The notes: generated by a model from the letters alone, not told the origin. DNA of 64,000 nt from an uncultured Bacilli bacterium (GCA_934148995.1 CAKPDM010000003.1:1-64000); one strand, 5' to 3'; shown: positions 42,273 to 52,249, counted from the stretch's first letter. Program-made: numbers and translations.

Positions 42273-45200
42273 ATGAAAAAAATTATGGACGGTAATGAAG
42301 CTTGTAGTTATGTAGCTTACAACTTTACAGAAGTAGCAGGAATTTATCCAATAACACCTGCTTCCCCAATGGCTGAAGTCGTTGATAAATGGTCAAACGA
42401 AGGAAAGAAAAACTATTTCAACCAACCAGTTAAAGTAGTCGAGATGGAAAGTGAAGCTGGAGCTGCCGGAATGGTTCATGGCTCTTTGCAAGCAGGGTGT
42501 CTAACCACTACCTTTACAGCTAGTCAGGGCCTTTTACTAATGATACCAAATATGTATAAAATAGCAGGAGAACTACTTCCTTGTGTTATTCATGTTGCAG
42601 CAAGAAGCCTAGCTACTCACGCTCTATCTATTTTTGGAGATCATCAAGATATCTATGCTGCTAGAAGTACCGGCTTTGCTTTCTTGGCAGAAAGTTCCCC
42701 TCAACAAGTAATGGATCTTACAGCCGTCAGTCACTTAGCAACAATCAAAGGAAGAGTACCATTCTTAAACTTCTTTGATGGTTTTCGCACTAGTCACGAG
42801 TTGCAAAAAGTCGAAGTGATTGATACTGACAAAGTAAAAAGACTAGTAGATAAAAAAGCACTAGCAGAATTTCGCGAAAGGTCCCTTCATCCTTCACACC
42901 CCGTAACCAGAGGTACTAGTGAAAATGACGATATCTACTTTCAAGCCACCGAAGTTAGAAATAAATATTACGACGCTTTACCTGATATCGTTAATGACTA
43001 TATGCAAGAAATCAACAAACTAACTGGTAAAAATTATGCCCCATTCAACTACTATGGAGCAGCTAATGCTAACAAAGTAATCATCGCCATGGGAAGTGTC
43101 TCTGAAACAATCAAAGAAACCGTTGATTACCTGGTCGCAAAAGGAGAAAAAGTCGGTTTCGTCGAAGTCCATTTATACCGCCCATTCTCTAGTAAATATT
43201 TCTTAAAAAGTATTCCCAAAACAGTCGAAAATATCGCCGTTTTGGACCGCACTAAAGAACCAGGAAGTAGTGGAGAACCACTATACTTAGATGTTGCTAG
43301 TATCATCAAAGACGTCAATAAAAAGATAAGTGTCGTTGGTGGTAGATATGGTTTATCAAGTAAAAACACTACCCCAAGTATGATAAAAGCTATCTATGAT
43401 AATATGGGCAATTTAAGACATAACTTCACCATCGGAATTGAAGATGATGTCACTAACTTAAGCATTCCTTACGATAAAAACTTTAACTTAATCATTCCTA
43501 ATCAAACTTCCTTTAAAGTCTTCGGTTATGGTAGCGATGGAATGGTATCAGCTTGCAAAGACTTCATGAAAATCACCGGAGATGCCACTGATGCCTATGT
43601 CCAAGGTTACTTCCAATATGACTCTAAAAAAAGTGGAGGAGTAACCATAAGTCATTTAAGATTTAGTAAAAACGAGATAAGATCAACTTACTATGTCGAT
43701 AAAGCTAAAGTAGTTGTATGTACCGAAGATGCTTATCTTAAAAAATTTGATGTATTATCTTCCATCGAAAAAAATGGTACTTTCATTCTAAACACCCCCA
43801 AAACGAAAGATGAACTAAACAGTCTTTTCAGTAAAGAAATGGTTAACTATCTGAAAAGTAATAACATCAAATTATATATAGTAGATGCTAATAAAATTAG
43901 TGGTAATCTAGGACTTGGTAATAAGATAAGTGCTATTATGGAAAATTTAATGTTCAAATATGGACACGTCATCGACTACAACTACGCTAGCAACAAGATG
44001 AAAGAAAAACTAGTCGAAAGATTTAAAAATAAAGGTAATAACTTAGCAGAGAAAAACATTAAAGCACTCGAAGAAGCAGCTAATTCATGTCTTTTTGTAG
44101 ATGAGATAAGTGGAGAAAGCTATGCCAAAGTAGATGATATTGCCGATACTTTCTTTAAGATAATAGATAAAAGAAAAGGAAACGACCTACCTGTTAGTGC
44201 TTTCCTTAATCGCCCAGATGGTACCATGGAAGCAGGTTTATCTAAATTAGAGAAAAGAGATATCAGTGAGACCGTCCCTCTATATAATAAGGATAACTGT
44301 ATCAACTGTAATCTATGTTCCTTAGTATGTCCACATGCGGTTATTAGACCATTCCTTCTAACTGAAGAAGAGAAAGAACAAGCTCCAGAAGAATTTCAAA
44401 AACGCTTAACAAAAACTGGTTTAGGAAATGGTTATTATTACACTGTCGGTGTAAGTTATAAAGACTGTACCGGTTGTGGTCTATGTGCCAACATCTGTCC
44501 AGGGAAGAAAAAAATAAAAGCACTAGAAATGATAGCTAAGAAAAAACTTATTAAAGAAGAACTAACTGCTAATGAATATCTATTTAATAATATAACAGAG
44601 AAGACTCCATTACCATTAACAACCGTTAAAGGAACTCAATTCAAACATCCAAAATTTGAGTTTAGTGGTGCTTGTGCTGGTTGTGGGGAAACGCCATACT
44701 TAAAACTAATCACTCAACTATTCGGTGATAGATTAGTAATTGCTAATGCTACTGGTTGCTCTTCAATCTATGGAGCTAGTTCACCATCAACACCTTATAG
44801 CATTCCGTGGGCAAACTCACTATTTGAAGACAATGCCGAATTTGGAATGGGAATAAAAATTGCTGACGAAGTCAAGAAAAATCAACTAAAACAAATAATT
44901 CGTGAAAATATTTCTAAAGTAGACGAAGAAGAAAAAGAAATCTACGAAGCTTATCTTGAAGATATCAATATGGATACCGCTACTAAACTTTTAGAAATTA
45001 TTCCACACACAAAGATAAAACCATTGAAATCTCTAAAGAAATATATCACCCCAATTTCTCTTTGGACAGTCGGTGGAGATGGTTGGGCCTATGATATCGG
45101 CTATAATGGTATTGACCACTTATTAGCTAGTGGTGAAAACATCAACATTTTAGTTTTAGATACCGAAGTATATTCCAATACTGGAGGGCAAGCTAGCAAG

Positions 45201-45701
45201 TCAAGCCGTGTCGGTGCTGTCTGCAAATTCGCTTCAAACGGTAAAAAAACCGCTAAAAAAGACTTGGCAAAAATCGCTTTAACTTACAAAAACGTTTATG
45301 TCGCTTGTATCTCTTTAGGAGCAAGCCCTCAAACAACTATTAAAGTATTAAACGAAGCTGAAAAATATAATGGCCCAAGTCTTATCATCGCTTATTCACC
45401 TTGTATTGCCCAAGGAATATTAAGAGGAATGAAAAATAGTATTATGGAAGAAAAAAATGCTACCGAAACGGGTTACTTCCCAATCTTCCATTATAATCCT
45501 GAAACAGATGAATTCAAGATGGATTCAAAAGCGGACTTTAGTAACTATAAAGAATTTTTATTAGGAGAAGACCGCTATAAATCACTTGCCAATTTGAATA
45601 GTAATGCCGATCAACTACTAGAAGAAAATCTAGCTAATGCCAAAGAAAGGTACACTTCTTACAAAAACTTAGAGACAAAAGAAAAGGACGCTAGCAGTTA
45701 G
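42273..45701 (+). CDS. nifJ: Pyruvate:ferredoxin (flavodoxin) oxidoreductase
   Basis: A 1142-residue single-chain PFOR that converts pyruvate and CoA to acetyl-CoA, CO2 and reduced ferredoxin. N-terminal pyrimidine-binding domain (IYPITPASPMAEVVDKW), two 4Fe-4S motifs (CINCNLCSLVCPH and CTGCGLCANICPGK), and a TPP/cluster domain with GACAGCGETPYLKL and GGDGWAYDIGY. All cofactor Cys are present. It marks anaerobic metabolism. ATG 42273 follows AAAAGAGTTG. Confidence 0.95.
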   Translation: MKKIMDGNEACSYVAYNFTEVAGIYPITPASPMAEVVDKWSNEGKKNYFNQPVKVVEMESEAGAAGMVHGSLQAGCLTTTFTASQGLLLMIPNMYKIAGELLPCVIHVAARSLATHALSIFGDHQDIYAARSTGFAFLAESSPQQVMDLTAVSHLATIKGRVPFLNFFDGFRTSHELQKVEVIDTDKVKRLVDKKALAEFRERSLHPSHPVTRGTSENDDIYFQATEVRNKYYDALPDIVNDYMQEINKLTGKNYAPFNYYGAANANKVIIAMGSVSETIKETVDYLVAKGEKVGFVEVHLYRPFSSKYFLKSIPKTVENIAVLDRTKEPGSSGEPLYLDVASIIKDVNKKISVVGGRYGLSSKNTTPSMIKAIYDNMGNLRHNFTIGIEDDVTNLSIPYDKNFNLIIPNQTSFKVFGYGSDGMVSACKDFMKITGDATDAYVQGYFQYDSKKSGGVTISHLRFSKNEIRSTYYVDKAKVVVCTEDAYLKKFDVLSSIEKNGTFILNTPKTKDELNSLFSKEMVNYLKSNNIKLYIVDANKISGNLGLGNKISAIMENLMFKYGHVIDYNYASNKMKEKLVERFKNKGNNLAEKNIKALEEAANSCLFVDEISGESYAKVDDIADTFFKIIDKRKGNDLPVSAFLNRPDGTMEAGLSKLEKRDISETVPLYNKDNCINCNLCSLVCPHAVIRPFLLTEEEKEQAPEEFQKRLTKTGLGNGYYYTVGVSYKDCTGCGLCANICPGKKKIKALEMIAKKKLIKEELTANEYLFNNITEKTPLPLTTVKGTQFKHPKFEFSGACAGCGETPYLKLITQLFGDRLVIANATGCSSIYGASSPSTPYSIPWANSLFEDNAEFGMGIKIADEVKKNQLKQIIRENISKVDEEEKEIYEAYLEDINMDTATKLLEIIPHTKIKPLKSLKKYITPISLWTVGGDGWAYDIGYNGIDHLLASGENINILVLDTEVYSNTGGQASKSSRVGAVCKFASNGKKTAKKDLAKIALTYKNVYVACISLGASPQTTIKVLNEAEKYNGPSLIIAYSPCIAQGILRGMKNSIMEEKNATETGYFPIFHYNPETDEFKMDSKADFSNYKEFLLGEDRYKSLANLNSNADQLLEENLANAKERYTSYKNLETKEKDASS

Positions 45702-45711
45702 TGTCCTTTTT
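45682..45711 (+). terminator. Terminator of nifJ
   Basis: AAAGGAC-CTA and TAG-GTCCTTT stem around the stop codon, followed by T residues. Confidence 0.75.
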
Positions 45712-45724
45712 GCATAAAAAAATA

Positions 45725-45820
45725 GGAGATTAGTAAAAACTAACCTCCAAAAAGAATAAAAAGGGGTTGGCTAGTGTGATACTAGCTACCAATTCGCCTA
45801 ATTCCGAATTGGTGATTTTT
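45725..45820 (+). other. Cluster of three hairpins between nifJ and the 45928 gene
   Basis: GGAG-TTAGT/ACTAA-CTCC (45725-45748), GCTAGT/ACTAGC (45770-45786) and CCAATTC/GAATTGG followed by TGATTTTT (45789-45820). The last may be a terminator; the set could be a small RNA. No coding potential seen. Confidence 0.4.
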
Positions 45821-45927
45821 ATAATAACGGTAAAAGTGTGATTTGTCAATCATTTTTATTAAAAAAAACAAAATAAATTTCTTCAAAAAAAATTACTAAT
45901 ATGTTAGAATTTTTATAGGTGATTTAC

Positions 45928-46233
45928 TTGGAAAAAAAAGAGATATTAATTAATCAATTTAAAATTTACGTAGGAGCTTACTATGGTGTTAACAGTATGG
46001 ACGAATACGATTTAAAAGTCTATGTATTAAAAGAGATAGAAAAGCTAACTGCTAATTACGTAGAAGTCAATAATTTAGACAAAAAAGAATGTTTAGAGCT
46101 AGCTAAAGCAGTCGAAGAGGAGGTATCTTTAAAAACTAAACTACAAGATAGTCTTTTAGTTCTTTATAAAATGAATGCTGCAATGGAACTAATCTTTATG
46201 ATTAAAAGTAAGTTAAAAAAATACAAAAATTAG
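45928..46233 (+). CDS. Hypothetical helical protein
   Basis: A 101-residue mostly helical, soluble protein with a Leu/Lys-rich C-terminal half. Start is taken as TTG 45928 because ATAGGTG lies six bases before it; GTG 45919 is part of that site. Followed after 21 bases by the first of two paralogous exported proteins. No known motif. Confidence 0.45.
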   Translation: MEKKEILINQFKIYVGAYYGVNSMDEYDLKVYVLKEIEKLTANYVEVNNLDKKECLELAKAVEEEVSLKTKLQDSLLVLYKMNAAMELIFMIKSKLKKYKN

Positions 46234-46254
46234 AATAAAAAGAGGATTAAATAT

Positions 46255-47271
46255 ATGAAAATGAAAAAAATAGATATAGCTATATTAGTTATGATTTTGG
46301 TAGTTATAGTATTTTGCATAGTAGTATTTTTTATTACTAATGAAAGGGAAGTAAACTTTATTGAGATAGGTCAGCCACAAAATCTTGAGGTTAATGACTA
46401 CTATGTTTTTACAAATTATAGTGATTTTAAAGCTAAGTACACTGATAATGTTAGTATTAGTAAAGAAAGTTTCAATGACAGTAACTATCTTTTACTAAAG
46501 ATAAAATATAATTCTTGCTCAGATCAAGATGTTACTCCAAGCAATTACTATGTGAGTGGCGATAAGATAAAAGTAATAATTAAATATAAAGAATCATGTG
46601 GCTATTGTGCATCTTTAGATGAATACTATTTGTTAAAGATAGATAAAAATCTTACAAATCCTAATGTTAATATTGAATATAAAGCGACAAGCAGGGAAGA
46701 ATGCAACAGCAATGGAATTTACAAGGTTGATAAGCCACTAATTTATCTCTATCCCACAGTTGATCTCAAGGTAAATGTAAAACTTGGAAGAAGTGAAGCC
46801 TTAACTTCGACTTATCCTAAATATAAAGATAGTTGGAACGTTTTAGCTAAACCAGATGGAGAATTAGTAGATGATAAAGGTCGTAGTTTTTATGGCTTAT
46901 ACTGGGAAGGGTATAATACAATTGATATTACTTTTGAAGATGGCTTTGTAGTAGGGAAAGATGATTTAATTCCTTTCCTTGAAGAAAAATTAAGTATCTT
47001 AGGGTTAACTGAAAGAGAAGCTAATGAGTTTATCATTTATTGGTTACCAAAGTTAGAAGAAAATGAATATAACCTAATTAGATTTGAAAGTATTGATAAA
47101 ATAAATAAAGATATGCCCCTTATTATTAATCCTAATCCTGATACAGTGATTAGAGTTTTAATGGAATATAAGAAAGCGGATAAAGCTACAAAAGTTAAAA
47201 CGCAAGAATTAGTAACTCCAGTTCGTAAAGGTTTTACTGTAGTTGAATGGGGTGGCACCCTAGTTAAATAG
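46255..47271 (+). CDS. Membrane-anchored protein with PLIYLYPT domain, copy 1
   Basis: A 338-residue protein with an N-terminal span (IAILVMILVVIVFCIVVFFI), a variable first half with Cys pairs (YNSCSD, ESCGYCASLD), and a C-terminal domain from KPLIYLYPTVDLKVNVKLG to VVEWGGTLVK. The C-terminal domain occurs in other Gram-positive extracellular proteins but I know no function. It is nearly identical in the following gene. Tandem duplication is clear. Confidence 0.55.
   Translation: MKMKKIDIAILVMILVVIVFCIVVFFITNEREVNFIEIGQPQNLEVNDYYVFTNYSDFKAKYTDNVSISKESFNDSNYLLLKIKYNSCSDQDVTPSNYYVSGDKIKVIIKYKESCGYCASLDEYYLLKIDKNLTNPNVNIEYKATSREECNSNGIYKVDKPLIYLYPTVDLKVNVKLGRSEALTSTYPKYKDSWNVLAKPDGELVDDKGRSFYGLYWEGYNTIDITFEDGFVVGKDDLIPFLEEKLSILGLTEREANEFIIYWLPKLEENEYNLIRFESIDKINKDMPLIINPNPDTVIRVLMEYKKADKATKVKTQELVTPVRKGFTVVEWGGTLVK
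46768..47237 (+). repeat. 470-bp core identical to 47864-48333
   Basis: From AAGGTAAATGTAAAACTTGG to GTTTTAC the two paralogs match base for base in my reading, while their 5' halves are clearly diverged. This indicates recent gene conversion of the 3' part. Confidence 0.8.
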
Positions 47272-47317
47272 GGTATTAAAATCACACAAAATTATATATA
47301 ATTGGAGAGTTAGAAAA

Positions 47318-48367
47318 ATGAAGCTAAAAAGAAATAAGAAAGAGACAACTAAACTAAATATGGCAATAATAATTATTGTGTTAGTAGTGATTATTTTCTG
47401 TGTAGTAATATATTTCACTGTTCAAAATAATACTAGTGAAGAAATGGACTTTATCTATTTAAAATCAATACCTAGTTATAAAATAGCTGATGAAATATTA
47501 AAAAAAGATAACTATGTTTTTACCAGTTATGAAGAATATAAAAAGGTATTTGGAACTGATAAATTAAGTGAAATTGATTTTAAAAATAATAATTATCTTT
47601 TAATTAATATTAGTTATAATCCTTGTGGTGAAAAGGTAACTCCAACTAATTATTCTGTTAATGGTAATAATATTAAAGTAGCAGTTACTTATAAAGGTAC
47701 TTGTGGAGTTTGCATTAGTGAGAATGTTTATTATTTACTAAAAGTAGACAAAAATATTACTAGTCCTAATGTTAATATTGAATATAAAGAAACGAGTAGG
47801 GAAGAATGTAATCCTAATATAGATTATAAACCATTAATTTATCTTTATCCCACAGTGGATACTAAGGTAAATGTAAAACTTGGAAGAAGTGAAGCCTTAA
47901 CTTCGACTTATCCTAAATATAAAGATAGTTGGAACGTTTTAGCTAAACCAGATGGAGAATTAGTAGATGATAAAGGTCGTAGTTTTTATGGCTTATACTG
48001 GGAAGGGTATAATACAATTGATATTACTTTTGAAGATGGCTTTGTAGTAGGGAAAGATGATTTAATTCCTTTCCTTGAAGAAAAATTAAGTATCTTAGGG
48101 TTAACTGAAAGAGAAGCTAATGAGTTTATCATTTATTGGTTACCAAAGTTAGAAGAAAATGAATATAACCTAATTAGATTTGAAAGTATTGATAAAATAA
48201 ATAAAGATATGCCCCTTATTATTAATCCTAATCCTGATACAGTGATTAGAGTTTTAATGGAATATAAGAAAGCGGATAAAGCTACAAAAGTTAAAACGCA
48301 AGAATTAGTAACTCCAGTTCGTAAAGGTTTTACGGTAGTTGAATGGGGTGGCACTATAGTTAAGTAA
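47318..48367 (+). CDS. Membrane-anchored protein with PLIYLYPT domain, copy 2
   Basis: A 349-residue paralog of the preceding gene: N-terminal span (MAIIIIVLVVIIFCVVIYF), a diverged middle with Cys pairs (YNPCGE, GTCGVCIS), and the same C-terminal domain. The middle differs in many positions whereas the C-terminal 157 residues are the same. Followed by a terminator. Function unknown. Confidence 0.55.
   Translation: MKLKRNKKETTKLNMAIIIIVLVVIIFCVVIYFTVQNNTSEEMDFIYLKSIPSYKIADEILKKDNYVFTSYEEYKKVFGTDKLSEIDFKNNNYLLINISYNPCGEKVTPTNYSVNGNNIKVAVTYKGTCGVCISENVYYLLKVDKNITSPNVNIEYKETSREECNPNIDYKPLIYLYPTVDTKVNVKLGRSEALTSTYPKYKDSWNVLAKPDGELVDDKGRSFYGLYWEGYNTIDITFEDGFVVGKDDLIPFLEEKLSILGLTEREANEFIIYWLPKLEENEYNLIRFESIDKINKDMPLIINPNPDTVIRVLMEYKKADKATKVKTQELVTPVRKGFTVVEWGGTIVK
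47864..48333 (+). repeat. 470-bp core, second copy
   Basis: Second copy of the segment at 46768-47237, offset by 1096 bases. Confidence 0.8.
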
Positions 48368-48372
48368 TAATT

Positions 48373-48405
48373 AGCACATAAAGTCCTTAGATTTTATGTG
48401 CTTTC
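48373..48405 (+). terminator. Terminator after the paralog pair
   Basis: AGCACATAAA, ten-base loop, TTTATGTGCT, then TTCTC. Confidence 0.7.
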
Positions 48406-48428
48406 TCAAATTATATCGACAAAAAAAC

Positions 48429-48457
48429 TTGCAAACAAATGTTTTTCTTGCTATACT
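48429..48457 (+). promoter_or_regulatory. Promoter of the HD-domain gene
   Basis: TTGCAA (48429-48434), 17 bases, TATACT (48452-48457). It lies inside a longer open frame from 48396, so translation must start at 48483. Confidence 0.65.
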
Positions 48458-48482
48458 TGTAGTGGAAAAAGTGGTGAAAAGA

Positions 48483-49067
48483 ATGAATAAAAGTCAATTA
48501 TTTAAAGATGAATTAAACTATTTGAAAAATGAAGATATTAAGAAAAGTGCTGTGGAACTAATCAATATGTTACCAGAGTATTTCTTTCATGAAGCAGCTT
48601 CATCTACAGGAAAATATCATCCCAAATATGCTTTAGGAGAAGGAGGCTTATTAAGACATACTAAAGCAGCTTGTTATATTGCGCATGAATTATTAAATGA
48701 CCCAGCAATCGGTGAAAAATATACATCTCGTGAAAAAGATTTAATGATAGTAGGGTTAATAATGCATGATGGTTTAAAAAGAGGCTTAAAGGAAGAAACA
48801 TATACTAGATTTGATCATCCATTATTAGCAGCGAATTTTGTTTATGAAAATAGAGAAAAAGCAGGTATTAGTGAAGATGAAGCATTCTTCTTAAAAGAAG
48901 TAATTTCATCACATATGGGACCTTGGACTAAAGATTATAATGGTAACGAAGTATTACCATACCCAAAAACTAAGTACCAGAATTTTGTTCATATGTGTGA
49001 TTACTTAGCTAGTAGAAAAGGTTTACTTGTACCTTTTGATAGTGCTAATAATGTATCATTAATATAA
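48483..49067 (+). CDS. HD-domain phosphohydrolase
   Basis: A 194-residue protein from ATG 48483, downstream of a good promoter and a GTGGTGAAAAG site. LLRHTKAACYIAHEL, LIMHDGLKRG and VISSHMGPW carry the His and Asp residues of an HD metal site. Such enzymes hydrolyse nucleotides or cyclic phosphates; substrate cannot be named. The kinase-like gene follows after 12 bases. Confidence 0.75.
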   Translation: MNKSQLFKDELNYLKNEDIKKSAVELINMLPEYFFHEAASSTGKYHPKYALGEGGLLRHTKAACYIAHELLNDPAIGEKYTSREKDLMIVGLIMHDGLKRGLKEETYTRFDHPLLAANFVYENREKAGISEDEAFFLKEVISSHMGPWTKDYNGNEVLPYPKTKYQNFVHMCDYLASRKGLLVPFDSANNVSLI

Positions 49068-49079
49068 GAGGAACTAAAA

Positions 49080-49745
49080 ATGGGAAAGATAATAGTAATT
49101 GAAGGAGTAAATGATTCAGGAAAAGAAACACAAAGTAAGCTATTAGCACAAACTTTGAAAGAAGAAGGCTATAAAGTAGTGGAATTTTCTTTTCCAATGT
49201 ATAAAAGTCCGACAGGGAAAATATTTAAAGAATGTGTTTTAGGAAAGAATAATAACGGTTGGTTTCCAGAAGGATACGAAAAATTAGATCCATATGTTGT
49301 TTGTCTTTATACAGCAGCTGATCGAAAATATCATAAAGAAAAGATAGAACGATATCTAAAAGATGACTATATTGTAATACTAAATAGATATACTAGTTCA
49401 AATATGGCTCATCAAGGAAGTAGATATAATGATAGTGAAGAACGCTTTTTTATGTATCAGTGGATAGATAAACTAGAGTATTGGTTGTTGAGACTTCCTA
49501 AACCAGACTGTACTATTCTTTTAAAAGTACCAGCCAAATATTTAAATCAATTAGATGAAAAACAAGTATCATTTACTTTTCAAGAAGATATCTTCGACCA
49601 AGATTTAGTTTTAAAATCATATATTGAATTATCAGAATTATATAATTGGGATACTATTGATTGTGTTTCTAATGATAAAATGAAATCAGTAGAAGAAATT
49701 CATAAAGAGATAATGAAAATAGTAAGAATAAATTTAGAAAAATAG
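49080..49745 (+). CDS. Thymidylate kinase-like P-loop kinase
   Basis: A 221-residue kinase of the dTMP-kinase family. P-loop EGVNDSGKETQSKLL, the DR(Y/W)-type block LNRYTSSNMAHQGSRY and a PDCTILLKVPAKY block are present. The P-loop form DSGKET matches the variant TMPKs of some Firmicutes and archaea. Adjacent HD hydrolase suggests a nucleotide-metabolism pair. Confidence 0.75.
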   Translation: MGKIIVIEGVNDSGKETQSKLLAQTLKEEGYKVVEFSFPMYKSPTGKIFKECVLGKNNNGWFPEGYEKLDPYVVCLYTAADRKYHKEKIERYLKDDYIVILNRYTSSNMAHQGSRYNDSEERFFMYQWIDKLEYWLLRLPKPDCTILLKVPAKYLNQLDEKQVSFTFQEDIFDQDLVLKSYIELSELYNWDTIDCVSNDKMKSVEEIHKEIMKIVRINLEK

Positions 49746-49770
49746 TTAATAATAGTGTTAGGTGATAAAT

Positions 49771-50415
49771 GTGGATTTATTAATTGTCTTAGTCAAAACA
49801 CTATTTTTTTATTGGGTGATAGTTTTACTATATCGTTTTATGGGAAAAAGAGAAGTTGGAGAGTTAAGTATAGTTGATTTGATAGTATCAGTTTTAATAG
49901 CTGAACTAGCAGCAATGTCGATTGAACAATATGATAAGAGTATTTTCTTAAGCTTAATTCCAATGATAGTTTTAGTCTTACTTCAAATAATTCTTGCAAA
50001 ACTTTCTCTTAAACACCCAAAACTTCGAACACTACTAGATGGAAATCCTTCTATCATTATCGAAAAAGGAAAAGTAAATTATAAAGAACTAGTCAAGCAA
50101 AGATATAATCTTGAAGATTTACTAACACAGTTAAGAGCAAGAGAAATTAAAAGCTTAGAAGAAGTTGATTATGCCATACTAGAAACATCAGGTAAACTTT
50201 CTGTCTTTCAAAAACAAAAAGGAAAGAGTATTTATCCTTTAGCAGTAATACTTGATGGTGTTATTCAAGAAGATACATTGAAAGCAATTAAAAGAGATAA
50301 AAAATGGTTGGAAGAGATGCTTTTACTAGAAAACGTTTTATTAGAAGATGTCTTCTATGGCTTTTTTAAAGATCATCAATTATTCTTGATAAAAAATAGT
50401 GACTGTATCACTTAA
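49771..50415 (+). CDS. DUF421 (YetF-like) membrane protein
   Basis: A 214-residue protein with three N-terminal spans, the conserved LYRFMGKREVGELSIVDL segment and a cytoplasmic domain with LDGNPSIIIEKGKV and LLTQLRAREI. GTG 49771 is preferred, with TTAGGTG upstream; the earlier GTG 49762 lies in that site. The family is common in spore formers; its function is not settled. Confidence 0.8.
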   Translation: MDLLIVLVKTLFFYWVIVLLYRFMGKREVGELSIVDLIVSVLIAELAAMSIEQYDKSIFLSLIPMIVLVLLQIILAKLSLKHPKLRTLLDGNPSIIIEKGKVNYKELVKQRYNLEDLLTQLRAREIKSLEEVDYAILETSGKLSVFQKQKGKSIYPLAVILDGVIQEDTLKAIKRDKKWLEEMLLLENVLLEDVFYGFFKDHQLFLIKNSDCIT

Positions 50416-50463
50416 ACGACAAAATAAGTATAGAATAATATATAAAATAAGATAGGTGAAAAT

Positions 50464-51636
50464 ATGAAAAAATACCTTATCATTATTTTAATATTTATTC
50501 TAGGCTTATTTTTATTATTTGGAAAGAAATCTAAAGAGGTAGAGAAAATGGAAGAGAAAAGATTTATCTTTATATCTTATATAGAACTTGCTAAGTATTT
50601 AAAAGATAAAGAAGAAACAGTAATGAAAAATACTATTGATGATATGATAAATCAATGTAAAGATTTCGGTTTTACCGATATAATCTTACAAGTTAGAAGT
50701 TTTTCTGATGCTATTTATTATTCTGATATTTTTCCTAGTAGTATTACTATTGTTGCTAAAGAAGGGGATAAATTACCTTTTGATGTGCTAGATTATTTTA
50801 TAAAGATAAGTCACAAAAATAATATTCGTCTTCATGCTTGGATTAATCCTTATCGAATAAGAAGTAATTTATCAAAGGAAGAAATTAAAGATAATAATCC
50901 AGCTTTTAAGTATTTAAATACTAATAAAGTAGAGAAAAATGCTAAAGGTATTTTTTATAATCCTGCTGATGAAGAAGTTAGAAAGTTAATACTTAGTGGA
51001 GTAGATGAAATACTTGATAATTATGATATAGATGGCATTCATTATGATGATTACTTTTATCCAAGTGATACTATTGATTTAGAAAACTATAATGAGGCGA
51101 AAAAAGATAACCAAGACTTAACATTGCAACAATTTCGATTGGAAAATACAACTAAACTGATTAAGGAAACTTATGAGCGAGTAAAAAAGAAAGATAAGAA
51201 CATTTTATTTGGAATAAGTCCTGAAGGTAATATTACCAATAATTATGAAGTTAATTATATTGATACTAAGAAATTTGCTAGCGAAGAAGGTTATGTTGAT
51301 TATTTAATGCCCCAGATATATTTTGGTTTCTTTAACTCTGTCAAACCATTTTATCAAACCGTTAAAGAATGGAATAGTTATATAACTACGGATAAAGTTA
51401 AATTAATACCAGCTCTTGCTTTTTATAAAGTTGGTAATGAAGACTTGTATGCCAAAGAAGGTCAATATGAGTGGGTTGAGTCTAACAATATAATAGCAAG
51501 AGAAGTATTAACTAGTAGACCATTATCTAATTATCAGGGATTTGCTATTTTTAGATATGATTCTATACTAAGTGATAATTTGACTGAGCAAGCTTTTAAA
51601 GAAAAAGAAAATTTAAAAAATATACTTAAAGAGTAA
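50464..51636 (+). CDS. GH10-like (YngK-type) glycosidase, membrane-anchored
   Basis: A 390-residue protein with an N-terminal span (YLIIILIFILGLFLLF) and a TIM-barrel of the GHL10/DUF187 type. RLHAWINPYRI, DGIHYDDYFYPS and LFGISPEGNI are characteristic. Family members are predicted to act on cell-wall or other glycans outside the cell; activity is unproven. ATG 50464 follows ATAGGTG. Confidence 0.75.
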   Translation: MKKYLIIILIFILGLFLLFGKKSKEVEKMEEKRFIFISYIELAKYLKDKEETVMKNTIDDMINQCKDFGFTDIILQVRSFSDAIYYSDIFPSSITIVAKEGDKLPFDVLDYFIKISHKNNIRLHAWINPYRIRSNLSKEEIKDNNPAFKYLNTNKVEKNAKGIFYNPADEEVRKLILSGVDEILDNYDIDGIHYDDYFYPSDTIDLENYNEAKKDNQDLTLQQFRLENTTKLIKETYERVKKKDKNILFGISPEGNITNNYEVNYIDTKKFASEEGYVDYLMPQIYFGFFNSVKPFYQTVKEWNSYITTDKVKLIPALAFYKVGNEDLYAKEGQYEWVESNNIIAREVLTSRPLSNYQGFAIFRYDSILSDNLTEQAFKEKENLKNILKE

Positions 51637-51671
51637 TTGTTATGTTATACTTAGATAGTAGGAGGCATTAG

Positions 51672-52169
51672 ATGAATAGAAAAGGATTTACACTAATCGA
51701 ATTATTAGCAACAATTACTATTTTAGCAATGATTATGTTGGCGGCAGTTCCAAATATAATGAGTACCCTTGATAAGAGTAAACGAAGAACTTATATAGAA
51801 GATGCTAAAAAGATGATTTCTCTTGCTGAATATAGATTGAGAAGTGATACTACTGTTAAAAGACCAAGTAATGGTCAAAGTGTTATCTTCTTACTTAAAT
51901 CTATGGACTTAACTGATTTTAGTGAAGGACCAGAAGGTGGTCAATATGATACTAATTATTCTTATGTTAAGTTAACAAATAGTGGTGGTACTTATGTTTA
52001 CTATGCAACATTAATAGAAAATTATGGTGATAATAAACATCGTGGTGTAGTTAATCTAACAAGAGATCAGTTACTGAATGAAAATGCTATAAATAAAGTT
52101 AGTAAGTTAAATGCAGTTCCAGCAATATCAACTTCAGGCGTTGTACAAACTGTAAATGAATTAAAATAA
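51672..52169 (+). CDS. Type IV pilin-like prepilin 1
   Basis: A 165-residue protein with a class III prepilin signal: NRKGFTLIELLATITIL, cleaved after Gly, with Glu at +5 and a hydrophobic helix. The body is a small globular domain. Assembly ATPase, platform protein and prepilin peptidase are not in the window. Confidence 0.8.
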   Translation: MNRKGFTLIELLATITILAMIMLAAVPNIMSTLDKSKRRTYIEDAKKMISLAEYRLRSDTTVKRPSNGQSVIFLLKSMDLTDFSEGPEGGQYDTNYSYVKLTNSGGTYVYYATLIENYGDNKHRGVVNLTRDQLLNENAINKVSKLNAVPAISTSGVVQTVNELK

Positions 52170-52191
52170 TAGAAAAAATAAATACTAGAAA

Positions 52192-52221
52192 TTGACACAA
52201 AACGATATGATGTGTTATCAT
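52192..52221 (+). promoter_or_regulatory. Promoter of prepilin 2
   Basis: TTGACA (52192-52197), 18 bases, TATCAT (52216-52221). Confidence 0.55.
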
Positions 52222-52249
52222 CAATGTATGAAGATATGGAGGATATATT

